A stretch of 5,691 bases of DNA from Candidatus Zipacnadia bacterium (lineage in GTDB: Bacteria; Armatimonadota; UBA5377; JALGUK01): positions 1 through 5,691 of the forward strand of contig JALGUK010000140.1 of the NCBI GenBank assembly GCA_029820875.1, in the 5' to 3' direction. Below, piece by piece: positions 1 to 5,691 of this stretch; position 1 is the first letter of the stretch; every line of letters starts with the position of its first letter. Position numbers and translations under genes: made by a program. The notes under the pieces were generated by a model. It ran no database searches. It had not been told where the DNA came from and saw nothing but the letters and a program-made list of their open reading frames with translations.

Positions 1-1540
1 GCCGATGGTCTCTGCAGCGCGTCATCAGGGGAGGCGACTCTATCAGCTCGCCCGCCAGGGCAAGGTTGTTGAGCGCAAGACGCGCCGAGTCCACATCCGG
101 TCTTGCCGGTTGATCGAGTTCGACGAGGGACCGCCGCCCAAGGTGTTATTCGACGTGGTCTGCTCCAAGGGCACTTACGTGCGCACGCTTTGCGCACAAT
201 TGGGTGAGCGGCTCGGTTGCGGCGCGTACATGTCGTTCTTGGTTCGCACCCGAAACGGCCCCTGGAGTATCCAAGATGCGGTGACTCTCGAGCAGATGAA
301 CCGGGCGGCCCGCGACGGCGAGCTTGATCGCTATGTGCTCCCGATGGACGCAGGCCTGGCGACCTGGCCGCGCATTGAACTAACAGCGGAGGCCGCGACG
401 GCTCTGTCACATGGCATGCAAGTGGCGGTGCCGCCTGCAGCCCGTAAACTGCAGCCCGGGCAATTGACAAGGGTTTACGACAATCTCGGGAGGTTTCTCG
501 CAGTCGGGCGCTATGAGCTGACTGATGCGGGCCGGATAGCTCCCGTCAAAGTGCTCGAACCGGGTGATATGAACAACCTCCAACCCATCGAGCAGCCGAC
601 GGTGGTGGCAGTGGGAACCTTCGACGGCATTCACACCGGCCACCAGGTACTGCTGGCTCGGGTGACCCGGCAGGCCCAGCGGCGTGGCGCGCTTGCCACA
701 ATAGTCACATTCGAGCCATATCCTATGGAGGTTCTGGCACCCGAAAGCGCGCCCGGACGCCTCACGACGCTGGATGAGAAGCTTCAGTTCGTCGAGAAGC
801 TCGAAATCGCGCTTTGCGTGGTAATCGAGTTCACACCGGAGTTTGCGCGGATTCCTGACGCCGACTTCGTGCGGGATGTCCTGGTTCAGCGGCTGCGCGC
901 CGAGCACATCGTCGTCGGCAGCACCCACACATTCGGCGCAGGTGGGCAAGGCGATGCCATGAGGCTGGCCGAGTTGGGCCGCCGATATGGCTTCACGGTC
1001 GAGCGCGTGGCACCGGCCCAGGTGAACGGCAGCCGCGTCAGCAGCACCCTCATCCGTGAGGCTGTCAGGCGAGGCGAGTGTCCCTGGGCCGCGGCGCTGC
1101 TGGGACGGGTTTACTCGATTAAGGGTATTGTCGTGAAGGGCCGCGCAATGGGCGCAAAGCTCGGCTTCCCTACTGCAAACCTCCAGGTAGACCCTCATAA
1201 GGTCCTGCCAGCCGACGGCGTGTACGCCGTCTACGCTGACGTCGCAGGCGGTCGCCGGGAGGGTGTTATCAGTATCGGAGTCCGACCGACCTTCCCCGAG
1301 GCAGGGCGAGCAGCCGAGGTCCACCTTCTCGACTTCGATGGAGACCTTCATGGCCAGGCGATTCGGGTACATTTCCTCGAACGGGTCCGAGGCGAGATGA
1401 AGTTCGCCTCGCCCGAGGCCCTTGCACAACAAATCGGCCGCGACGTCGAGGCAGCACGCCGGATTCTGGCGACAATGTCACCGGCCATCGGAGAGTCGGT
1501 TACGCCTGCCGTCGCTCGGAACCGGCCGGTATCTCAGTGA
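1..1540 (+). CDS. truB-ribF: TruB-RibF fusion protein: tRNA pseudouridine-55 synthase (C-terminal part) joined to riboflavin kinase/FAD synthetase; 5' end outside window
   Basis: TruB converts U55 of tRNA to pseudouridine. RibF phosphorylates riboflavin to FMN and adenylates FMN to FAD; both act in the cytoplasm. The frame is open to the left edge; the codon before the first ATG (position 5) encodes Pro, giving the TruB motif PMVSA, so that Met is internal. Counting it as residue 1, the TruB motif CSKGTYVRTL is at 53-62 and a PUA-like C-terminal region spans about 120-188. RibF starts at Met189. GTFDGIHTGH (204-213) is the adenylyltransferase nucleotide-binding motif and SSTLIR (346-351) its second signature. 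The flavokinase half has LGFPTAN (386-392), SIGVRPTF (423-430) and the likely catalytic Glu438 in EVHLLDFDGDL. Met189 to the end is 323 residues, a normal RibF length, with about 22 unconserved C-terminal residues. The TruB catalytic Asp motif is upstream of the window. Position 307 is Thr where most RibF proteins have Asn or Asp. Family assignment is very secure; whether the fusion is genuine or the product of an indel is less so. Confidence 0.95.
   Translation, partial: PMVSAARHQGRRLYQLARQGKVVERKTRRVHIRSCRLIEFDEGPPPKVLFDVVCSKGTYVRTLCAQLGERLGCGAYMSFLVRTRNGPWSIQDAVTLEQMNRAARDGELDRYVLPMDAGLATWPRIELTAEAATALSHGMQVAVPPAARKLQPGQLTRVYDNLGRFLAVGRYELTDAGRIAPVKVLEPGDMNNLQPIEQPTVVAVGTFDGIHTGHQVLLARVTRQAQRRGALATIVTFEPYPMEVLAPESAPGRLTTLDEKLQFVEKLEIALCVVIEFTPEFARIPDADFVRDVLVQRLRAEHIVVGSTHTFGAGGQGDAMRLAELGRRYGFTVERVAPAQVNGSRVSSTLIREAVRRGECPWAAALLGRVYSIKGIVVKGRAMGAKLGFPTANLQVDPHKVLPADGVYAVYADVAGGRREGVISIGVRPTFPEAGRAAEVHLLDFDGDLHGQAIRVHFLERVRGEMKFASPEALAQQIGRDVEAARRILATMSPAIGESVTPAVARNRPVSQ
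565..572 (+). other. TruB/RibF junction: internal ATG with stops in both other frames
   Basis: The in-frame ATG at 569-571 is where a stand-alone RibF would start: it lies 15 residues before the GTFDG motif. A TGA at 570-572 overlaps it as ATGA, the layout of translationally coupled genes, and a second TGA lies at 565-567 in the third frame. The current reading frame passes between them. No strong Shine-Dalgarno sequence precedes the ATG (only a GGG at 562-564), so separate initiation would rely on coupling. This marks the domain boundary and a possible secondary start. The sequence does not show whether it is used. Confidence 0.5.
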
Positions 1541-1556
1541 TGCGCCGGATGCGCAT
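1540..1556. terminator. Small hairpin in the convergent spacer; possible weak bidirectional terminator
   Basis: ATGCGC (1540-1545) and GCGCAT (1551-1556) form a perfect 6-bp stem around the loop CGGAT. It begins at the last base of the TruB-RibF stop codon and lies in the 40-bp gap before the minus-strand stop at 1581-1583. Its position between convergent genes suits a shared terminator. No T-run follows on either strand, so it does not meet the intrinsic-terminator pattern and could be chance in GC-rich DNA. Confidence 0.25.
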
Positions 1557-1580
1557 GGTCATACGGCGATACAACACGCT

Positions 1581-3542
1581 TTACCAATTCACCGGATACA
1601 CGTGCATGTTCACAAAGCAACCGACCAGTGTCCACAGAGCACCGTTGAAGAAATCCCCGGCAATCAGCCCGAGAAAGAACGGCATCGAGCGACGGTAGAG
1701 GCCGGCTCCGCCATACCGCAGGATGACGCTCTTGGCGGCCCACGCAATGAAAAACGGCATCCACAGCGGGGCCATGGTCTGCGTGTTGGCCATCGCATAT
1801 CCCACCGGGTGAAGCGGCCACCACGACAGGTGCATCCGCAATGTATAAAGAGCCACCATGACCACCAGTCCCCCTGCCACAAACCCGGTGCCAAGCCCGT
1901 CGGGCGGGAGGGGATTCGTCAGCTCCGCGGCCAGAGCGTCGAAGGGTTTCCGGCCCATCAGGGTCCGCCATGTGTCGCACTCGCCCAACGCTCCAAACCG
2001 ATACCAGATAAACAGGCCGATGAGGAATGCGGCGGGCAGGGCCACAGCGGCAGCGGAGAGCATTGTGGCCGACAGTCGCTTGACATCCAACCCGGCCTCG
2101 CGCGCCATTTTGAACCCGTCGAGCTGGTGCGGCATCGCCAGGCACCTCAGGTCGTAGCTGGAGATGTTGCGCAGGTAGGCCATTATAGTGAGGTCTTTCG
2201 GCGAGAAGATTCGAGGCCCGAAGGTGCGGGTCATCAGGGTGTGAGGGTCCACGGTCGGCCCGAAGAGCCAGGCGTTGCCGGTCTCGGCCCGGATACGGGT
2301 CGCGGCGGTCATGTAAACGAATGACAAGCCGAACAGCACAAGAGGAGCAACCAGCGACATTCCGGCCGACCGCGCGAACATGACCAGCCCACCGAGTCCC
2401 GCCATAAGGCCCCAGAGCGGCCAGGTCTGCACACTCCCGTCCCTCCTGTCTATTCCCGCCGCCTTCAGCATCACCCGCTTCAGGTGCCCACGCCCAAGCC
2501 AGACGCTTATCAGAACGATGGCGACGAAGGCGCCGGCCCCTTGGTGCATCAGGAAGGGGAACGACTCTGATTGCGTCCCGCCGCCAAGCCGCTCAAGACC
2601 GGTTACAGCCCCGAAGATTGCCTGCATCTTAGTAAGAAGGTAGAAAAACCAGCAACTGAAGGTCACTTCAGTGGAGAGCAGATATGCAATCCCTATCACG
2701 AACGGGTAAAAGGCGACCGGTGTGTAACCGATGGCGCTCCAGGGCCGGTCCTTGATAAACGGGGAGATATCATAAGGCCGCACGCGGATTTGGGGGATTG
2801 CGGGGAAGTTCTCGCTCAGGGTATTCACGGTCCCTATCGTGAATGCGATGCCGAAGGCAATCCACATCGGCTTGCTCTTCCAGAACGCCGAACCGGCCTT
2901 TGTCATCTCCAGAGGGACGTACACGGTCGGGAAGGTCAGTTTTTCATGCTCAATCCACTGCTCGCGCGCGAGGGCGCAGATGCACAACGTGGTTCCCGCC
3001 ACAAGAAGCATAAACGCCGTCCATGCCGCAATCGGTACAAGCCAGGCGTGCAGGGGGACCGTCGCGTCGCCGTCGTAGAAGCCCTTAAGTACGCTTTCGC
3101 TTTGCGGCGCGAACCATGTGGGGATGTACGGGTGGAACTGTTCCCAGTCGTTCTCGGGTGTGGCGAAGTGAAAGGGCGCCGCCAGCGTCGGAACGAGAAA
3201 GTGGATGCCGCCTGAGGAGGCCATGACCGTCGAGGAGGTCATCATTATGTAGATGACCAGCAATTCCCTCCGGCCAAGCGCCGACGCCCGGCGCAGACGT
3301 CGCAGGAGCAGGTTCCCCACCGTCAGAACAAAGAGGGCGAAGAAGGGACCGACCGGAATGGACGTATTCGCCAGAGCCGTATGCCCGCGCCGGCCGCCCA
3401 GGACCAGCTCGGCGTAATGAATGAAAAGGACAACCCCAAGGATGCAAACTACGCCGATAACCAGTGCACGGAGCGTAAAAGCACGCCCCTCACCCAATTC
3501 GGGCAGGCGCGACGGCTCGGCCTCAGCAGCGCAGGACTGCAT
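1581..3542 (-). CDS. Polytopic membrane protein resembling the DUF6785/DUF6784 family (transporter-like)
   Basis: This is a 653-residue integral membrane protein of unknown function with about 14 hydrophobic segments, near residues 21-43, 62-80, 93-119, 166-190, 226-242, 272-289, 291-315, 335-350, 373-390, 394-412, 491-515, 552-568, 591-607 and 619-646. Family-like signatures are REQWIEHEKLTFPTVYVPLEM (about 193-213), FSCWFFYLL (295-303), RAETGNAW (418-425) and WWPLHPVGYAMA (574-585). From memory these match DUF6785 with a C-terminal DUF6784, which looks like a distant relative of oligopeptide-type transporters; no substrate is known to me. I chose the ATG at 3542-3540. The open frame continues up to a TTG at 3635, but that would overlap the upstream gene and add 31 polar residues. 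The chosen start leaves 52 bp after the oxidoreductase stop, with a weak GTGGA site nearby. It ends in TAA. It is probably the last gene of a minus-strand operon, where it could import or export the compound handled by its neighbours; that role is inference. Confidence 0.85.
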   Translation of the reverse strand: MQSCAAEAEPSRLPELGEGRAFTLRALVIGVVCILGVVLFIHYAELVLGGRRGHTALANTSIPVGPFFALFVLTVGNLLLRRLRRASALGRRELLVIYIMMTSSTVMASSGGIHFLVPTLAAPFHFATPENDWEQFHPYIPTWFAPQSESVLKGFYDGDATVPLHAWLVPIAAWTAFMLLVAGTTLCICALAREQWIEHEKLTFPTVYVPLEMTKAGSAFWKSKPMWIAFGIAFTIGTVNTLSENFPAIPQIRVRPYDISPFIKDRPWSAIGYTPVAFYPFVIGIAYLLSTEVTFSCWFFYLLTKMQAIFGAVTGLERLGGGTQSESFPFLMHQGAGAFVAIVLISVWLGRGHLKRVMLKAAGIDRRDGSVQTWPLWGLMAGLGGLVMFARSAGMSLVAPLVLFGLSFVYMTAATRIRAETGNAWLFGPTVDPHTLMTRTFGPRIFSPKDLTIMAYLRNISSYDLRCLAMPHQLDGFKMAREAGLDVKRLSATMLSAAAVALPAAFLIGLFIWYRFGALGECDTWRTLMGRKPFDALAAELTNPLPPDGLGTGFVAGGLVVMVALYTLRMHLSWWPLHPVGYAMANTQTMAPLWMPFFIAWAAKSVILRYGGAGLYRRSMPFFLGLIAGDFFNGALWTLVGCFVNMHVYPVNW

Positions 3543-3562
3543 ATTGTATCCACGTCGATATG

Positions 3563-3593
3563 AGCAGCGAGTTACACCGATCGAGTCGCTGCT
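3563..3593 (-). other. Intercistronic hairpin between oxidoreductase and membrane-protein genes
   Basis: AGCAGCGA (3563-3570) and TCGCTGCT (3586-3593) are a perfect 8-bp inverted repeat around a 15-nt loop that contains the palindrome CGATCG. On the minus strand the stem begins one base after the oxidoreductase TGA and ends about 20 bases before the membrane-protein ATG. No T-run follows, so it is not a typical intrinsic terminator. Possible roles are mRNA 3'-end stabilisation, processing or attenuation between the two cistrons. The structure is read directly from the sequence; the role is unproven. Confidence 0.45.
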
Positions 3594-3594
3594 G

Positions 3595-4617
3595 TCAGTT
3601 GATTTCCACCGGTTGGCCCGTATCTGCCGACTCAATCATTCCGCAGATGACCTTCGTGACTGCCAGGCCGTCCTGGCCGCCGCACAGCGGCTCGCGATCG
3701 CCGACGATACAGTCAACGAAGTAGCGGATGCTCTCGATACCGAACCCGATGGGCTTGCCGTGGACCTCGGGGGCCACCATCAGGTCGGGGTACTCGGTTC
3801 CGGCCTCGTCGGTGATGCGCTGTAGCGCCCGATGGGTGCTCAGGTCGGCCATCATCATGCCCTCGGAACCGATAAGCTCGCATTTGAAGTCGAAGACGGT
3901 CGGGTAGCCCTGGGACATAATCCAGCAGTTCTCGATGGACGCCACGGCCCCGCGCGACATCTGCAGGGTTGTTTGGAAGAAGTCCGGCGTGTCGATTCCC
4001 ATACCCTTGAGAACCCGGGATGACGCGACCGAATACACCCTGACCACTTCGTCCTCGGTCAGCCAACGGACGAGGTCTATGGTGTGACTGGCGAGGAACC
4101 AGGCGACATTAGACTTCCCCGCCCAACTGAGCATCTGGGTCGGCACAAAGAGCGTGTCATTGAGCCGAAGCTGGATGAGCTGCACATCGCCCATTTCGCC
4201 CTTCTCCACGGATGTCTTCATCTTCACGAACGCTGGGTTCCAGCGGTTGTGGAAGTCGACCATCAGCTTCACACCCGCCTTGTCCACGGCCTCGATAATC
4301 CGCTCGCAATCCTCGACGGTTGTCGCAAGGGGTTTTTCGATGAGGATGTGCTTGCCGGCCTCCGCCGCGGCTACCGCAATGTCGGTGTGGGCGAAATCGG
4401 GCGTGACAATGGACACCGCCTGAATGTCGTCACGGTCCAGAAGCTCCCTGTAGTCCGTGCCGTAATGCTGGGCGCTGTACTTGCCGGCAACTTCCTGCGC
4501 GCGCTCTTCGTTGAGGTCGCAGACGAACACCAATTCCGCATTAGGCTCATAGGTGTAAGTCTTCGCGTGATTCTCGCCCCACGTTCCCAGACCAATGACA
4601 CCGAAACCAACGGCCAT
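3595..4617 (-). CDS. Gfo/Idh/MocA family NAD(P)-dependent oxidoreductase
   Basis: This is a cytoplasmic dehydrogenase of the family that oxidises or reduces sugars, inositols and their derivatives using bound or free NAD(P). The 340-residue product has the usual family length. The N-terminal Rossmann fold shows GLGTWG (9-14), and Asp34 at the end of the second strand favours NAD over NADP. The family signature EKPLA is at 94-98, with Lys95 the expected catalytic lysine. FHNRWNP (122-128) and SHTIDLVRW (177-185) follow; His178 and Asp181 form the family's H-x-x-D active-site pair. The C-terminal alpha/beta domain runs from about 125 to the end. I chose the ATG at 4617 because GGGGGGAG lies 4 bases upstream; the open frame extends six codons to a TTG, but that stretch encodes the ribosome binding site itself. 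It ends in TGA at 3597-3595. It sits between an unrecognised beta-rich protein gene and a membrane-protein gene, both about 50 bp away. The family is certain; the substrate cannot be assigned. Confidence 0.95.
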   Translation of the reverse strand: MAVGFGVIGLGTWGENHAKTYTYEPNAELVFVCDLNEERAQEVAGKYSAQHYGTDYRELLDRDDIQAVSIVTPDFAHTDIAVAAAEAGKHILIEKPLATTVEDCERIIEAVDKAGVKLMVDFHNRWNPAFVKMKTSVEKGEMGDVQLIQLRLNDTLFVPTQMLSWAGKSNVAWFLASHTIDLVRWLTEDEVVRVYSVASSRVLKGMGIDTPDFFQTTLQMSRGAVASIENCWIMSQGYPTVFDFKCELIGSEGMMMADLSTHRALQRITDEAGTEYPDLMVAPEVHGKPIGFGIESIRYFVDCIVGDREPLCGGQDGLAVTKVICGMIESADTGQPVEIN

Positions 4618-4621
4618 ATTG

Positions 4622-4629
4622 CTCCCCCC
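4622..4629 (-). promoter_or_regulatory. Ribosome binding site of the oxidoreductase gene
   Basis: The minus strand reads GGGGGGAG, then four bases, then the ATG at 4617-4615. This purine-rich Shine-Dalgarno-like run decides the start: the in-frame TTG further upstream (4635) would place the site inside the coding region. Confidence 0.7.
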
Positions 4630-4666
4630 GTTCAATCGTAGTTGTTGGATATACTTTCGATGAATC

Positions 4667-5691
4667 CTACGGCGTGACCTCCCGCCGTGGAGGCTCTACA
4701 GAGCCTATGACGGCCTTCACCGGCGGCTGCATGGAGAGCGTGTCGGCGACGCGCTGGACGGACTGCCATGTATCGGGCGTAACATCGGCGAATATGACGA
4801 AATAGCGGCACGGATTTGACTGCTCGATGCCGATTCCGCCCCAGCCACCGCCCGGCCCGACCATGTGCACAGCAGCCTCCGCCGGAGTGATAAGCCCCAA
4901 TGTGAACCCGTCCCCACGGTACTTGGCGGACCACCATGCTTTCCGGTCGCCGCCGGCGGTCAGGTGCACTCTTTCGGCGCTTTTGGGGACGGGGGCTTGC
5001 GTCCCATCCGAGAAGCGGGCCATGCCGGGAGTCTTGCTGTCGCCGGCCATTACGGCGACATTGTCGTAGTTCCAGTACATGTCCACAGGCTGACTGAGCA
5101 GGGTCTCGACGTAGGGCAGGTCGGCATAGAAGTAGAGCACTTCCTGCATGCCCCAGGGGTCGCTCGCGCGCAGTACCGCCACAACCGGCCCGACTGCCAC
5201 AGGCTCTACATTGAAATGGCTGGTCCGGGCGGACATAACGTCGTTGAATCCCGCCCAACCGCTGTTTCCCGGTTGGGTGATATCAAGTCCGTCGAGTGTC
5301 TTTACCTGCCAGGCGAAAAAGTGGGCCCCTTGCGGGCCCACGAGTATGCGATACCTCGAGTTTTCAACCCATCTTGCGCCCGCCGCGACATCAGTGACAC
5401 GAATGTTCGTGGGGTAATCGGCCCTCATGACGCCGCTCTTAAGAGTGTTGAATGTGACCTCAAAGAGCCTCCCATCTTGTGGCCCGATGGTCCCGGGAGC
5501 AATCCAGACAAGCTCGCCGGTACTCTCCCCATCCACCGGAACGAACTGGCTGGCCAGCTCACGACCGCTCTCGAAGACCCGAATCGAGCCTGGGTCAAGT
5601 TTTCCAGTATCTCCCAGCAGTTCGTGGAAGTTCAACTGTAAGTGGACGGGAAGGTTTGTACGCGGCTTCCCATTTGCCTCCAATCGGACAA
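4667..5691 (-). CDS. Soluble beta-rich protein of unrecognised family, possibly carbohydrate-related; 5' end outside window
   Basis: I do not recognise this family with confidence. The frame is open to the right edge, so the N-terminus, any signal peptide and the total length are unknown. About 340 residues are visible and none forms a membrane segment. Numbering from the TTG at 5683, the start resembles a two-part sandwich module seen in secreted proteins of Planctomycetes-like bacteria: a NLPVHLQLNF stretch (10-19), LDPGSIRVFESG (29-40) and GELVWIAPGTI (56-66). A second beta-rich region has ENSRYRILVGPQGAHFF (107-123), LDGLDI (130-135) and GPVVAVLRASDPWG (165-178), which recalls supersandwich (galactose-mutarotase-like or polysaccharide-lyase-like) folds. 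A Gly/Trp-rich stretch is at 276-285 (GPGGGWGGIG). It ends in TAG, 49 bp before the oxidoreductase ATG, so the genes are probably cotranscribed. A link to sugar or polysaccharide processing is inference from fold impression and neighbours. The gene itself is secure; the function is not. Confidence 0.8.
   Translation of the reverse strand, partial: VRLEANGKPRTNLPVHLQLNFHELLGDTGKLDPGSIRVFESGRELASQFVPVDGESTGELVWIAPGTIGPQDGRLFEVTFNTLKSGVMRADYPTNIRVTDVAAGARWVENSRYRILVGPQGAHFFAWQVKTLDGLDITQPGNSGWAGFNDVMSARTSHFNVEPVAVGPVVAVLRASDPWGMQEVLYFYADLPYVETLLSQPVDMYWNYDNVAVMAGDSKTPGMARFSDGTQAPVPKSAERVHLTAGGDRKAWWSAKYRGDGFTLGLITPAEAAVHMVGPGGGWGGIGIEQSNPCRYFVIFADVTPDTWQSVQRVADTLSMQPPVKAVIGSVEPPRREVTP
5316..5341 (-). 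terminator. Terminator-like hairpin plus T-run inside the first cluster gene
   Basis: On the minus strand GTGGGCCC (5341-5334), loop GCAAG and GGGCCCAC (5328-5321) form a perfect 8-bp, GC-rich stem. It is followed immediately by five T (5320-5316). This has the form of an intrinsic terminator, yet it lies within codons 115-123 of the sense strand of the partial gene. The T-run comes from a Phe-Phe pair, so the resemblance may be coincidence. Confidence 0.35.

Noticed and set aside
1214..1231. Inverted repeat GACGGCG/CGCCGTC with a TGTA loop inside RibF
   Set aside because: It falls on the conserved flavokinase stretch ADGVYAV and is explained by GC-rich codon choice. No T-run follows.
407..1432. 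Long minus-strand open frame (341 codons) opposite the TruB-RibF gene
   Set aside because: Its translation is Cys/His/Arg-rich low-quality sequence with no family motif, and it lies entirely against a gene with unmistakable TruB and RibF motifs. It is a GC-rich shadow.
1521..1530. Perfect 10-bp palindrome ACCGGCCGGT near the end of the RibF frame
   Set aside because: Single occurrence inside coding sequence in GC-rich DNA, with no second copy or promoter context to suggest an operator.
1422..2324. 300-codon plus-strand open frame opposite the end of the membrane-protein gene
   Set aside because: The product is rich in His, Gln, Arg and Pro with no recognisable domain. The opposite strand has clear membrane segments and a WWPLHP-type motif.
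2655..2672. Inverted repeat ACTGAAG/CTTCAGT inside the membrane-protein gene, with TTTTT a little downstream on the minus strand
   Set aside because: The stem is only 7 bp and AT-containing, and the T-run is about 6 bases away from it. The T-run encodes a family-typical Trp-Phe-Phe, so a terminator call is not supported.
3543..3635. N-terminal extension of the membrane protein to a TTG start at 3635
   Set aside because: It would overlap the oxidoreductase gene and add polar residues that look like spacer translation. The ATG at 3542 places the first membrane segment at a sensible distance from the start.
4865..5641. 258-codon plus-strand open frame opposite the beta-rich protein gene
   Set aside because: No family motif and no visible ribosome binding site. 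The minus-strand frame has coherent beta-rich domain patterns and correct operon spacing.

Overview
This is a GC-rich window (roughly 60% GC by eye) from a bacterium. It holds four protein genes and no RNA gene, mobile element or CRISPR array that I could see. The gene content suits a Planctomycetes/Lentisphaerae/Armatimonadota/Hydrogenedentes-type lineage, because large DUF6785-like membrane proteins beside Gfo/Idh/MocA oxidoreductases are a habit of those groups. That placement is recalled knowledge plus inference; no taxonomic marker in the window settles it.

Left part (1-1540, + strand): the 3' portion of one long reading frame. It encodes the C-terminal half of the tRNA pseudouridine-55 synthase TruB, followed without a stop by a complete bifunctional riboflavin kinase/FAD synthetase (RibF). 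truB and ribF are commonly adjacent genes in bacteria; here they are fused in frame. The N-terminal half of TruB, including its catalytic Asp, lies outside the window.

Right part (1581-5691, - strand): three genes in the same direction separated by about 50 bp, probably one operon read from right to left. In transcription order they are (1) a soluble, beta-rich protein of unrecognised family whose N-terminus is cut by the right edge, (2) a complete Gfo/Idh/MocA NAD(P)-dependent oxidoreductase, and (3) a polytopic membrane protein of about 14 segments resembling the DUF6785/DUF6784 family. A plausible reading is a small carbohydrate or polyol handling cassette with a binding or processing protein, a sugar dehydrogenase and a transporter-like protein. 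The substrate cannot be read from the sequence.

The two blocks converge on a 40-bp spacer with a small hairpin. The best leads are the TruB-RibF fusion with stop codons in both other frames right at the junction, a terminator-like hairpin inside the first gene of the minus-strand cluster, a perfect 8-bp intercistronic hairpin ahead of the membrane-protein gene, and the uncharacterised three-gene cassette itself.
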